This document shows, in pieces, positions 1 to 11,026 of a DNA stretch of 64,000 nucleotides. The notes below the pieces were generated by a model that worked only from the letters and a program-made list of their open reading frames with translations, was not told the DNA's origin and did no database searches. The translations under genes and the position numbers were made by a program. The stretch's first letter is position 1. Every line of letters begins with the position of its first letter. Source of the stretch: Protonemura montana (lineage: Eukaryota > Arthropoda > Insecta > Plecoptera > Nemouridae); assembly GCA_947568835.1 (NCBI GenBank), contig OX387605.1, positions 14,512,418 to 14,576,417 of the forward strand, written 5' to 3'.

Positions 1-3000
1 GTATATCGAAGGGTCAACTTTGACTTGAGCTTGCCCGGATGCTTCCCAGATGAACGAAGCGTGTGCACGTTTCTGAAATAGGAAAAAATAATGCATGGAA
101 TCTTCATACTCAGAACTATAGTTCATCACTATTCGAAATAAACAAAATACACACTTTTTTCCTGCATTGAGATTCTCCAGACACTTGCTTGTGTACTGGT
201 TGTAATAATTGACTTGCTCCTCATAGAAGCTGGTCTTCTCATCGAGTCGTTGCTTGATACATCGCAGTACTTGCATCTCCCTGTGTCGAGCTTCTCGGTA
301 TTCGCCCCGCTCACAAATATCTCTTGCCACTGCTGTAATTAAACTCTGGTAGTTGTCTGCTGAGCTAGCAAATCCGTGTCGCTCCAACCTACTCAGCAGG
401 CTGCGGAGCTCAGATTTGCAAGCCGCGATGCTATGAAAGGAATGGACCAGGTAAAATCAAGCGATACGACTATGATTCGAGTAATAGTTTCCTATTTCTT
501 AGTTACCTGACAGGGACGGACAAATTTCCTTGTTTGCGGACAATTGCTTGCTTGTAAAGCTCCGTTTGAGCAGGTGTTTCAGCAGCAAGCAAAGCCTCTC
601 GAAGATTTGATCCAGCTAAGCTTGGAAGGCACCAGATTAGCAGCTCCTTAGTCCTAAGAAAAAAAATCAAATTTCAAAACCAAATTAATGTTTCAAATAA
701 CTTTGGATTAATAAGATGTTTACACTTTACAACCGAAACTTAGACAAGAAACAAGAATCCGAACATACCGCAAGAGAATTTTATTGACTACACTATTATC
801 TTCCTCAGGAACTTCAAATTTGTTTTTGAGCGCCAAGCAAACTTCGGTCTTGGCCAACTGCGGCAATGCGGGATCATCACTGGATCCTGGAACATTATTA
901 AAACAAGGATCAAGTCAAATCGAATTCCCACCTCTAATAGTTCACATGCTAGACAATGAGAAGAACCCATACTTCCAAGCAGCGTTGCCACGCACGGTTT
1001 ACTCCCCAGATCCTCGAGCAGTTCATGCAATGGATCCATCGGATCAACTGCGATCTGGTACTCATAAGTCAGCAGAAGCTGGTGGACATCGCAGAGTTCT
1101 TGGAGCGTTATATAGACCAGCGGCCGCTCGATTAACGTGGCATCCGAGTATTGGTTGATGCGATAATACTCCTCGAGTGGAGGCACGCAAGAGACAACAG
1201 CGAAGAACGTCTTCAGTTCTTCGTGGCATTGGACGATGAAAGGGTTTAGGCACATCAGATGTCTGGATTCCTCGCCAAACTGTCAACAAGTAAACTTTCT
1301 TAGATCCAATAGCTAGTTTAAGACATTCATCAAAAACATTTTAAAATCGTTTTCTGGTTAGTTGAGGAGTCGGAAGAAATTATATAATCAAGAAATGGAG
1401 ACCTACAACGAATCAGGGGTTAAATCAACTTTAAGCCAAATGTATAAAGGACTTAAACAAAATTCACCAGAGGTTCGCCCAGATTATTTTAAATCACAAA
1501 AACAGAAGACCTACGCCTTTCTTGGTGGCAGCAAACTGCAGGATCTTGGCAATACTGGCCAAATTTCTTCTCTGAATGTTGCTGAGTGTTCTGTCTGGCG
1601 GGAGGGTGACGATATCAAAGGCATCAGGTGCTACGATGGCTGAGTTGATGAACGAGAAGTAGACGAGATGGCCAACTATTTTTAGCAGATCTTTGTCAGG
1701 TGTCTGTGGAAATTTCTCAGCGAGGGCATCTCGTAGAACGCCGGCAATGTAGCGAAGAGAGTATGGGATCTAAATGGAAGCAAAAAGTACAACAATCAGA
1801 AGTTGGAAATTGTTACAACCATTATTTGGCAACCGTAGAAATGATGTTTTTTTTTGTCATTTTAAACGACACAAATGGCTATCCTGAAATCTTTCATTTC
1901 CTGAACATACTCTAAATTATTTGTACCTTAATGCTTTCTGGAAATTCACTATTAACTTATTAACCTATTTACACACTTAATCATTTAATAACGTTGCTCA
2001 TTACGTTTACGAGGAAAATTAAATGAAGATGTCGACATCAATAAAAATTATCCAGTGTACTAATGACAATGCAGAGAAAGGAGCTAAGAAGGAAAATCAA
2101 GAAAAGAACAGTGCAGCCGACAGTGAAGGAGAAGAAAAAATTGTAACTATCCGGGTCTGCTGCAATTTTATTTGTAACTGCCTCTTCTCGATTGATTGTT
2201 AAAATTTTGAAATCGTATTTCCTTTTGGCCATGCAGAGGCTTGAAAAAACAGAAACACTAAACTTAAGTTTATTTTATTTGTGAAATTTTCTTGCAGGTT
2301 CCTGTTCAAAATGCCCAAAAAAAGCCCATCAACCAACTTCAAAGCGCAACGAATCAAATTCCAGAGAAGCGAGATTTGAGAGAAGATAATTATGACGATG
2401 ATGTTGTCCATGAACTATTTAAGATATCGTCATCCAAGGAATTGAAATGTTCCGAGGATGAGACATCCTCCGAAGCAATTGAAACAGTCAGGCGGCATGA
2501 ATTGAACGAAAAAGAAAAACTGGAGGAAGAATTAAGAAGAGCAGATTTCATGATAAGGAACAGAAAACAGTCATTAATTGAATTAGAAACATATAGAAGC
2601 AATCTTAGTTTAACACCAAGCGATGCCAGCAATGGAAGTACCAAAAACAGCAAGATTTCCATCACTTTCAGCTCAAGTAGCTGTGAGAGCGTATGCGAAA
2701 AGGAAGGGGTGGAACCAAAGAATTCCGAGCAAACCTTCTTATCAAATTTGAGACAAATGATGCCAAGTTTTCACTTAATCGGAGATATCGATCAGCGGCT
2801 AGCGCAGCTTAACATCAACTCCTCTGGAAATTCTCACGATGCCGATAGAGTACAATGTGATTTGGTTTTACAAGCTTTGGACGTTTTAACAAAACAAGGA
2901 ATCAAACCCTCAGCACTATCCTCCCCGTATCCCATCACAAAGTTTCTCTTCGAAACGAATGACGAATCTAGTTTTTGAATAAATACCTAGAAGGAGTTCT

Positions 3001-6000
3001 CTGAATCTTTGTATAATACTGGAAATATTTTGTGTTTTTGGTCACCTTTCTTGTATTTCACTAAAATTATTGTTTCTATAGCCTCGTAAGAATAATTTGT
3101 AACAAATTTTAAAAGTGTTCATGTTTCAATTCAAAAGTATTTCATTATTCATGAAGATATTTACAAATCAATTATCTTATCCAGTCTTTTGTTAGCAGTT
3201 TAGGCACCAAAAGCCCACAAAATAAATAGTAAATTTACAACAAAAAAAATGTAAGCCGCTAAAATACCTGTGCCGCAGAAGCGGTGATGACTCTGATGAA
3301 CTTGAGTGTGATCTCTTGCAGGTTTCGCAGAGCTGCATCGAAGCGTGTTCGAACTTCTGCGTAGCCGAGTGCTTGGTCTTGGTTTACATTGTAAGGCATT
3401 GATGAGACGGCCATTGTGTCCATTTCTTGGTGATTCCTCCATGTTTTGTATATGTCCACTGGATTAGTTTCCATGCACAGAGTCAGATCTGCCATCACCT
3501 GAGCAATGGAACAAAGAATTTAGAGCTGAAACAGTTTTTCATTTAGATTAAATTTTATAAAATAACTACTATAGTTTTAACTGGATTTCATGGATTAAAG
3601 CTTTTTTTTTTTTTACTTTTTATGTTTCTCTGAAGCAGATAGTTAGCATATGAAAGGCTATTTTGTCTTTCTTTCCTAACGAGGTATAAAAGGTAATGAA
3701 AAATAATTGCAAGAATATGACAACTAGAAAAAATCCACAAAAATACATTAGCACACTTATAAAGAAATATGGAAATAGGGTGCATGTGTGTAGATAAAGG
3801 TTCCTTAAATACGACTATGTTAAAACTGTTTAATTACATTTTATAATTGGTAACTAAGTACTATTCTTTACTCTTAAAATTTTTAAGATACTATATCGTC
3901 CGTACTTGTTCAACCAGCGGGCCGATGATCTGCTTGAGCACGTTCTGTTGTCGCGCGAAGTTGACGACCATTTTGAGCACGACAGGGTTAGTAGTGACTG
4001 CATCAGTGGGCGCTCGGAACTTGGTGGTGATCTCCTCTCGCAGCGTGCACTCTAGCAGACGTAGCAGCAGGAACTGGTCGCGGTGGCTGGCACCAAAACT
4101 GAACAGCGTCAGGATGACGTTGTGCAGCATCTTACTTGTGTTGCTTTGCGGGAACAGCACCAGCAGCTGCGACACGTATCTGTCGGACAAATAGATATAA
4201 ACCTTCAGATACACTTAATGGACAGAATTGACTTTCAAAAGTGATTTCAATTACACAACTTTCTACTGTGCTTCTGAACTATATTTATCATCCAGTCATA
4301 AGTTACTCTAATTTCTTTCAGAGTGAAGACTGTTTTCTTAAACATCCAGGTGTACCTGCTATAAATCCTCAAAATGCCTAGGAGTGATATACTAGCTTTA
4401 AATTTCTATGCTAGTGTGAAATAAACTAACTATAAATTAAAATGCTAAAAGTGCAAAAAGGCTGGTGAATTACCTAACTAACGAAGAAGACAAAATAAAC
4501 GCAACTTACCGAAGGTAATTGTTGCAAAAGATGAAGAGAGGTGTGATTTATAAATTGGTCAACTGAAATCCTTCATCCTGAACATGTGACTTTACTTTAT
4601 AAATTAATTTAATATTTATATATTTGAGCAGATATTAATTCAAATAAAGTAATAGCACAGGTAATAGTATTAAGAAATGCATGGCAAATTGCAGCGTAGA
4701 GTGTACAGGGTATTAGTAACCTATACAGTCAACGATTGCAGTCTGCAATACGGTCGGTAGGACGGGCAGCAGGTACACGTACCAAACAACACAAATCAGG
4801 GACTTACTTTGGCTGCGTCTGCAAGGCATAGAGGAGGTGCTGGTATGCATCCAGCCTGTCTCGAGACTCCTTGGTGAAGGACTTGAGCCCGCTGCCAGGC
4901 GCCTCCTTGGCCAGCTGTGCCAGGTTGCTGCCCGCGGCTGCAACGTCCAGAAGGGCTATGCGGTTCTGTACGAGCAGCCCGATCTTGATGTCCATGGCGT
5001 CGATCTGGAAGAAAAAAACATACTTGATGAATTGCTCAATATGTCTCAATTCTAAAATGTAATTTAGCATTAGGAGTTGTATAATCTAGATGTTCAAAGC
5101 TAATTTTTAATCAGATTTCAATTCTTTCATTTCTGCACGAGCAAGAATGCTACAAAAAGGGGCTCAATACCCCTTTCCATTTGATTTTTAAAATGAGACT
5201 TACACCCAAAGACGTCGTATTGATAGCTAAGTACCTGTCTAGTAAAAAGTAAGTTAAATATTAGCTCTTGTCATACATCTCACCATAAATAGGCAGTCAC
5301 ATAAGATATTCATTGCCTTAATCCCCTAAATTAAATTAAACAACAAGCTTGCAACGAACCTGTTGCGAAAGCTGCTGGTTACGCCGAATCGACTGCACCA
5401 CCAGGCCTTTGAGATTCTGTAGCTTGGCCTCCTTGGCACGATCACCAGAACATTCGCGCAGCAATGGTGCTAGGTACCGCAAAGCAGCAAAGGTGGGTGC
5501 AGGTGCGTGCGGCTCGCGCGAGTGTATCAGTGCGCGGAAAGCACGCCGCGCCAAGTGTCCACGCCACAGTGCTTGGATCTGAGTGATCTTCGTCACGTGC
5601 TGCTTGTACCGATCTGAACCGGCTCGCTGGCGCTGATAGTGGTAACGTTTGCGCTGGAGTACGCCACGCCACCAGCTCTGCAAATAGGGGACGTTGGTTT
5701 TATTTATGGTTTTGTTGCAACGTGAAAGACAAAATAAATAATATTAGAAAAAACCTGTTAATGTGTAAAAACTTGTAGTGGTATTATCTCAGGAACTCAA
5801 CTCAGGGTCATCATAAGGCCTGAGAATGATCCCACAAATTTTAATAAAGGTGTTTCTGCCATAAATAAATGTCCTGTCATTCTTTTAAAGGTCTTTTCTA
5901 ACTGATCAAAACCAAACATCAGCAAAATATCCTAATGCTGCTTAGAACCACCCCCCTTTATATATAAATCAAATTTACTGGCATACATTTGATAGCTTCT

Positions 6001-9000
6001 TTATTTATTTTTACGATTTAAATTTATTCCCTCTTGCTGCAATTACAACATTCTGATCTTACCTGTATTATTACAACACTCTGCAAGAAGTTGGACAGCC
6101 TGCTCCTCAACAAGTATCCACGAGCCTTAGCTTGAAAGGTAACCAACCCATTGACTTCAAGTTTTTCTGGTTTCTTGATTTGCATTGCATTATGAATCCC
6201 TTGTTTCAGGTCCTCGAGCCACAAATCTGACCCCTTATCATTTCGAATAGCCTGAAACAGAGCATATAAATCATGCCACCTTCCGTGGATTTGCTGCTTG
6301 ATTTCCTATCATTTGATGTTTTCAGGCGCTCACCTGTAGGTTATTCATGACTGCAGGACACGAAGAAACGGTGACAGCACCAGCCATTTCACCAATCGGA
6401 TCGCTGAGACTATTGTAGAGGGAGCCCAAATCACTGCTTTTGATTGCAATATTCACTCTTTTCAGCCAAGCTATTGCTGAAATAAAGAAATATTGTTGAG
6501 TGATATTATTTTAATCAGTCAAAAGTAAGTACAAGAACAAGTAAGCAAAAGCAAGAGGAAGAAGTTTGTGGAATAAGCAAGGAGCTTTCAAGTAACCTAT
6601 TTGAAGCTTATATTAAGGCATATTATTAAATTACAATTTAAGATCAGTTCGTTTTAATTTCAAATAGTACCTCTAGTCTCCATGCAGATCTCCCTCATCC
6701 TCAGATCACTTTATCACAAAATCAACTTACATTTAAATAGATACAACTCACGTACGATCTTACCCAGCAAGGTTAATATTATTTATTCCATTGTTTCTAC
6801 CCTATGTGTTATATTGTCTTAACTATTAGTTCTTCGTCAAAACACTCTTCCCACAGTTAAATTTCTCAAACAAAAATGACACCTACTTTTGTTGTTATTT
6901 TGATTCTTCTCATTGACAAGCTCCACGCAATTCTGCACGTCTGCATATGTTAGCAACGGACAATCATGCCCCTCAGAGAGCTTCTTCCTGCGCCAGGCGG
7001 CGAGTGCGCGGTGGTACCGCAGACTGAGCGCAGCGTTGAGCTCGGTGAAGTGAGCGTTAGGTTCAGTGAGTGCAGCCCACGTGTCCTCTGGGCCACCGCC
7101 ATCTGCGGCACGGGTCACTGATGACACAGCCGACAGAACCGTCAGGCTCTGGGACAGGTCTGACAGAGACAGGTCTCTCTGTTGAAAGGTAACAGTCAAA
7201 TTATACTTTCAATCCTGCTAATCATTTGGCAAGATAAGACAAGATGTTGCTTTATTGAGCAAACTGAGCAAATTGACCACTTGAGAGAAAGAAAATATCA
7301 AGAAAATTGCCTTTTGCCAATAAAATACCTTACCATAAGATTTATTTTATACATTTTAATCAACATTGAACAAAATGTCTTACTGGTTGTCTATAAGCAT
7401 CCCAGAGGTATCAGGTCACCTTGATCCTTCTCTCATGACTTTTTCAACTGGCCTGCACCAGGGCGGATTTGAAACTTGCTCTAAGACATCATGCTCTCCA
7501 CTGGACTTGGACCAGCTCCGGGCGAAAGCGCTCTAACCCAAACACGTGATCACTAGCTGTCAGTGCATTCATTTGTTCCCTAATTGCACCATTAAAATCA
7601 CGGGAATGGCCTAAGAACGAACAAAACTGCCAGTCGAGACTCTGTCCCAGAACGCACCAGGCGGCCACTCGAATACACCATCACTAACAAAACAGGACTG
7701 CAATTTCTCTCAGCACCATTTTTTCTCACAAATCTCCAAACCACTATCGCGGCCTGCCATTCCCGCTCGGTAAGTTCCATACTCTGCCTTTTATTTTCCA
7801 ATCAACATATTCATTATCCCAGCTTTTTCGCACATTACAAATCAACAAATCTCAGATAAGTCATTTTCACCTGGGAATCGTCTCGATCAGCCTTCATCTC
7901 CCGGTAATAGAGTGGAGCCGCAAAGTCAGTGACATGATCAACCAGTCCTAGCACTGGGTTCTTGAGAGCAGTCAGAAGTAGATGCCAAGTGTTGCTACCC
8001 AGTGCAGAGTTGACGGCTGCCACTGCTCGACTCACTGTGAATTAAAAAATTGAAGAGTCACTTACTTCCAAGGAAATCCCAAAAACTTACATTTTGTACA
8101 AAATCAAGTAGATGCAATTGTATGCCTCTGGTAAAACCCAAAAGATTAGCAGGAAACTATAAATTGATTTTTTTTGTATTTAAAATTCACACTTACATTT
8201 ATTAGCCTCTTGAGCTGAAGAGTTTCCGCGAGTGATAGCGTCTTGTAGCGCTCGTCTCTTCAAAGTAGCGTTTGATACATCTGGCAGACAAATACAGATC
8301 CATTATATTCGTGAGACTTACACCTTAGCTAACACATATTCCTTCAAAAAACTATTTCTTTAAAGCCTTTTAAATATTTTCTGATTTTTTTTGCATGGAT
8401 CTGAGATCATGATTAATGATTCTACAACCATCTTTTCCTACTTTACAAATTGTTTAAAAAATAAGAATAAGCTCTTGGAGACAAATGACATAATGGGCTG
8501 GCTGTCTGTCTGATTGAGCACCAGAAGCAACTTAAATGTTCGACAGGGCATGTGACCAGTGGAACTCTCAAGTGTTGAGGTGGCAGAGTTTGAAAGTGCA
8601 CTTTTCTTGCTCCAAGAATTTGGACGGTGTTAATGGAAAACAAATAAATTCACTGACAGATAATGATCAAGAGTTTGGGTGGAAGCACTCTTGCTCCCAC
8701 CAAACCCGAGCAAGTTTCTAGCCCCACCCCGGTGCAGGCCAGTCGAAAATGTCAGAAAATTTCTTAAATTAAATCTTCAAGCAAGTTTGGAAAAGTACCT
8801 GAAGATTGTTCTGCTATTCTCTTGATGATTTGTGTGTAGAGTTGCATATTTTTCTGGCTGACATTATTCAGATCAAGCAATGTAAGTGCTTTCCGTAGAG
8901 ATTCCGAGCTTTTTGTGAGTGCTGTATCCCACACATAAAGAGTGTTTGTAGCCGTTAAGTGGCCCTGAATCTCGGACTGGGTAAGAAGTTCGTCGTAAAT

Positions 9001-10548
9001 GTCGGCCACATAACTGTCGTTGAGAGACTGAAAAACAATTGTCACTTGTCAGAGACAGCACAGTGGCAACAGGAAACCAAACCTAAAATCTAACCTTCTA
9101 AATGTAAAATGCTCACCTTATTTTGAACTGCTTGGACCTTTTCTTTCTTTGCATCATTTAATGCTTTTTGATATTGCACAGACAAATCAGAAGAAATATG
9201 CTGAAGCTTTGCAACAGGGTTTAAAAGTGATTCAATTAAATTTGCTTTATGGTCCACTGCCTGGTTAATTGCAATTATTGCAACATGGAGAGCAGCCGTA
9301 TCCTCAGTGACTGTGTTGGAGAGTATTCCGCCGATCTTCTGGAATGCTGGCATTTGAATTCCACGCAGTTTCAGCTCTCGACTTACGGCATCAATTTCTT
9401 CCGCAGTAAACTCGACCTTGCCTGAATTTAAAAACAAATGTAAATAACCTTCCACCATGGTCCATGAGAAAAAATAGTAAAATAAAAAAAATATACTGAC
9501 CATAAAGATCTTGAATTAAAGGAGCTCGTCCAATTTTAAACAGGTGACTACTTAGAGCATGTATGCAGTAAATAACTCTTGGCATGTTCTTCCTATTATA
9601 AACATCAGTGGTTTCAGGCATAAATGTGAGAGGTAATCCTGCAGCCTCAAGCGATTTTAGCCAGTAACTAATATTGTCAGTGTGGCGAAACTGCAGACCA
9701 GCCACTTGGTAACGTTTTTGTTCCTTATCATAAATCTTGTCCAGCGGAACGAGCGAAGGGGCCATGAAATTTGCTAGCTTTGCCAAGTATACTCCATTCT
9801 GTAGACCCTCTTCTAGCTCAGTAGTTGAAGGAAGTTTCTCCTTAAGAACTGCTTCCAGCCACCTGTTGAGAATCCACACATGCCAATTACTTATTTGTCT
9901 TTGTCAATGACCTCTTTTTATAAATGATTAGCAACTATTAGCCTTGCTGCTCGGTATATAAGCACAGAGGTCTTAAGGATGCAAAAGGATGCAATTTGAA
10001 GGTTTGGATTAATATCTGAGTGCAACTGTTACCCAATTATTGCCAGGCAATCCCTGAACATTTAAAAAGAGGAGCATACTATATCAATTTTGGTTGGTAG
10101 GTACACCAGTGTGCACACAGGCTTTCTGAACCAAAGTGACACTAGATTGTCATAAAACAAAAATAATCTTTTACACACAGGGAAATCAAAGCACACTACC
10201 GCACACCAACCGAACTTCACATTAGTTATAACCGGCCGGGCCTTAGCGTAGATAAATCAGCAAGTATATTGCATTATACATCTAACCAATTAACAAAAAA
10301 GGTCTATCATGTCACGCTTCATGCGGTGTTTCAGGCTTATTTACATTTTGGCTTCTTCTAAGTGGCACATATATTCATAGGCAATGTTCTTCTGTCTGAT
10401 TTCATCCATTTCTTGAGCGGAATGACGGGTGTCATCAACACCTGCAACAGGTGCTACAAAGAGAGTACTTGTTAATGACTGGTAAGTATTACAGTAAATG
10501 GTGAACCTGAAATGTACAATTACCAGCAAATGCATCTGTTTGCGGCAT
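1..10548 (-). CDS. IQGAP: IQGAP scaffold protein, 20 exons, 3' end off the left edge
   Basis: IQGAP proteins link Rac1/Cdc42, calmodulin, actin and adhesion or MAPK partners at the cell cortex. Coding exons (minus): 10548-10524, 10453-10345, 9862-9501, 9421-9117, 9027-8799, 8280-8197, 8034-7871, 7178-6887, 6476-6334, 6251-6063, 5677-5360, 5004-4808, 4179-3906, 3498-3268, 1769-1515, 1279-973, 886-769, 653-507, 430-155 and 72-1. All have AG/GT borders and every phase matches, giving 1365 residues; I estimate about 100 more lie off the edge. In order: start MPQTDAFA; IQGAP-type lead-in QKNIAYEYMCHLEEAKM; calponin-homology domain (about residues 30-150); helical repeats; three IQ motifs (FQAKARGYLLR about 610, IQSWWRGVLQRK about 633, IQALWRGHLARR about 668; human IQGAP1 has four); GAP-related domain (about 780-1160); RasGAP C-terminal domain with YEEQVNYYNQYTSKCLENL. 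I see no WW domain. The GAP-related core is altered (see findings). The identity is firm; the exact start is slightly less so. Confidence 0.96.
2023..2978 (+). CDS. Unknown two-exon gene nested antisense in an IQGAP intron
   Basis: Function not recognised. Exon 1 (2023-2142) opens MKMSTSIKIIQCTNDNAEKG and exon 2 (2298-2978) begins VPVQNAQKKP. They join in phase 0 across a 155-bp intron with donor ATT|GTAACT and acceptor TTTTCTTGCAG, giving 266 residues. The protein is hydrophilic. It has an acidic/lysine-rich N-terminus, a charged helical stretch likely to form a coiled coil (RRHELNEKEKLEEELRRAD, about residues 105-125), a serine-rich middle, and a C-terminal segment with leucine-rich helices (IDQRLAQLNI, QCDLVLQALDVLTKQGI). 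There is no signal peptide or membrane segment. The TGA stop shares its last base with an AATAAA signal, so the 3'UTR would be very short. The gene sits on the opposite strand inside the 1.5-kb IQGAP intron between exons 3498-3268 and 1769-1515. Another upstream exon cannot be excluded. Confidence 0.72.
2978..2983 (+). terminator. Poly(A) signal of the nested gene
   Basis: AATAAA begins on the last base of the TGA stop of the nested gene. This is the usual animal polyadenylation hexamer, and it would end the transcript within the host intron. Confidence 0.6.
7435..7595 (-). repeat. tRNA-related interspersed repeat, copy A
   Basis: This lies in an IQGAP intron (7870-7179). Its plus strand matches the reverse complement of 8620-8755 over roughly 140 bp. 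Shared blocks include AACTGGCCTGCACC, GAAACTTGCTC and GCTGTCAGTG. On the minus strand it reads GTTAGAGCGCTTTCGCCCGG and then GTTTCAAATCC, which resemble a tRNA A-box/D-arm region and a B box. I infer a tRNA-derived SINE; the exact ends are not visible. Confidence 0.6.
7745..7823. repeat. Short dispersed repeat, copy 1 (partner at 14244)
   Basis: About 80 bp here matches 14244-14321 in the same orientation. Shared blocks include TATCGC(G/A)GCCTG, CATTCC(C/T)GCT and TTATCCCAG. It lies about 150 bp beyond the tRNA-related repeat and may be another part of the same element. It is in an intron, so it has no coding effect. Confidence 0.6.
8620..8755 (+). repeat. tRNA-related interspersed repeat, copy B (inverted)
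   Basis: This is the partner of 7435-7595 in opposite orientation, in the neighbouring IQGAP intron (8798-8281). Shared blocks include GGTGCAGGCCAGT, GAGCAAGTTTC and CACTGACAG. It has diverged from copy A at many positions, so neither copy is recent. Upstream sequence (8440-8620) may also belong to the element but has no match in copy A. Confidence 0.6.
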
Positions 10549-10600
10549 TTTCACTGTCACGTAGTCTTGGCAACGTCCAATCGACAAAATATGACTAAAG

Positions 10601-10915
10601 ATGGGTAATCTTGCCGGGACCCGCACTACCGTACATTTTAGTTGTTTGCTTCCTGTCAACGTACTTTTTACGCACTTTGGCGCGAAAACCGACCAATCCC
10701 CATTCTCGACGACAGCGCTGTCTCGCGGTGTTAACATACACTTCGAATTCTTCAAATTGGGCCTAATCGGGCTAACTACAACAATATCAATGATAATTGT
10801 CGCGGGTATTATGGTGGTAATATATGTTGAAAATAAAATGCTTAAAGTAAGCCTCGAAAACTTCCCAATTTCCTTGCAACAAGTAATGAATTTAATCATC
10901 AAACAGACTACCTAA
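10601..10915 (+). CDS. Possible small single-pass membrane protein, head-to-head with IQGAP
   Basis: This open frame encodes 104 residues. It starts 52 bp from the IQGAP start codon on the opposite strand, so both would share a promoter. Residues about 53-76 are a clean hydrophobic segment (LGLIGLTTTISMIIVAGIMV and onward) followed by a basic/acidic patch (ENKMLK), as in small mitochondrial or ER membrane proteins. I do not recognise a family. No AATAAA follows the stop before the TRMT44 3' end. The N-terminal half reads like promoter sequence, so a start further in is possible. It may be a chance frame. Confidence 0.25.
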   Translation: MGNLAGTRTTVHFSCLLPVNVLFTHFGAKTDQSPFSTTALSRGVNIHFEFFKLGLIGLTTTISMIIVAGIMVVIYVENKMLKVSLENFPISLQQVMNLIIKQTT

Positions 10916-10997
10916 TATATAGAAGAGCTCAAAAAATGACTGACTGAAATTCAAATCAAATATGATTATTGAAAGAAATTGTTAGGTAAAAATTGCA

Positions 10998-11003
10998 TTT
11001 ATT
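10998..11003 (-). terminator. Poly(A) signal of TRMT44
   Basis: AATAAA on the minus strand (TTTATT on plus) lies 24 bp past the TRMT44 stop codon, giving a very short 3'UTR. TRMT44 ends about 450 bp upstream of the IQGAP start, on the same strand. Confidence 0.7.
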
Positions 11004-11026
11004 CATTAACAAATTTCAATAACATT

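Noticed and set aside
784-1289. Plus-strand frame 784-1158 and alternative minus frames over the same region
   Set aside because: They are antisense or out-of-frame readings of IQGAP exons 1279-973 and 886-769, whose true frame matches the family and splices in phase.
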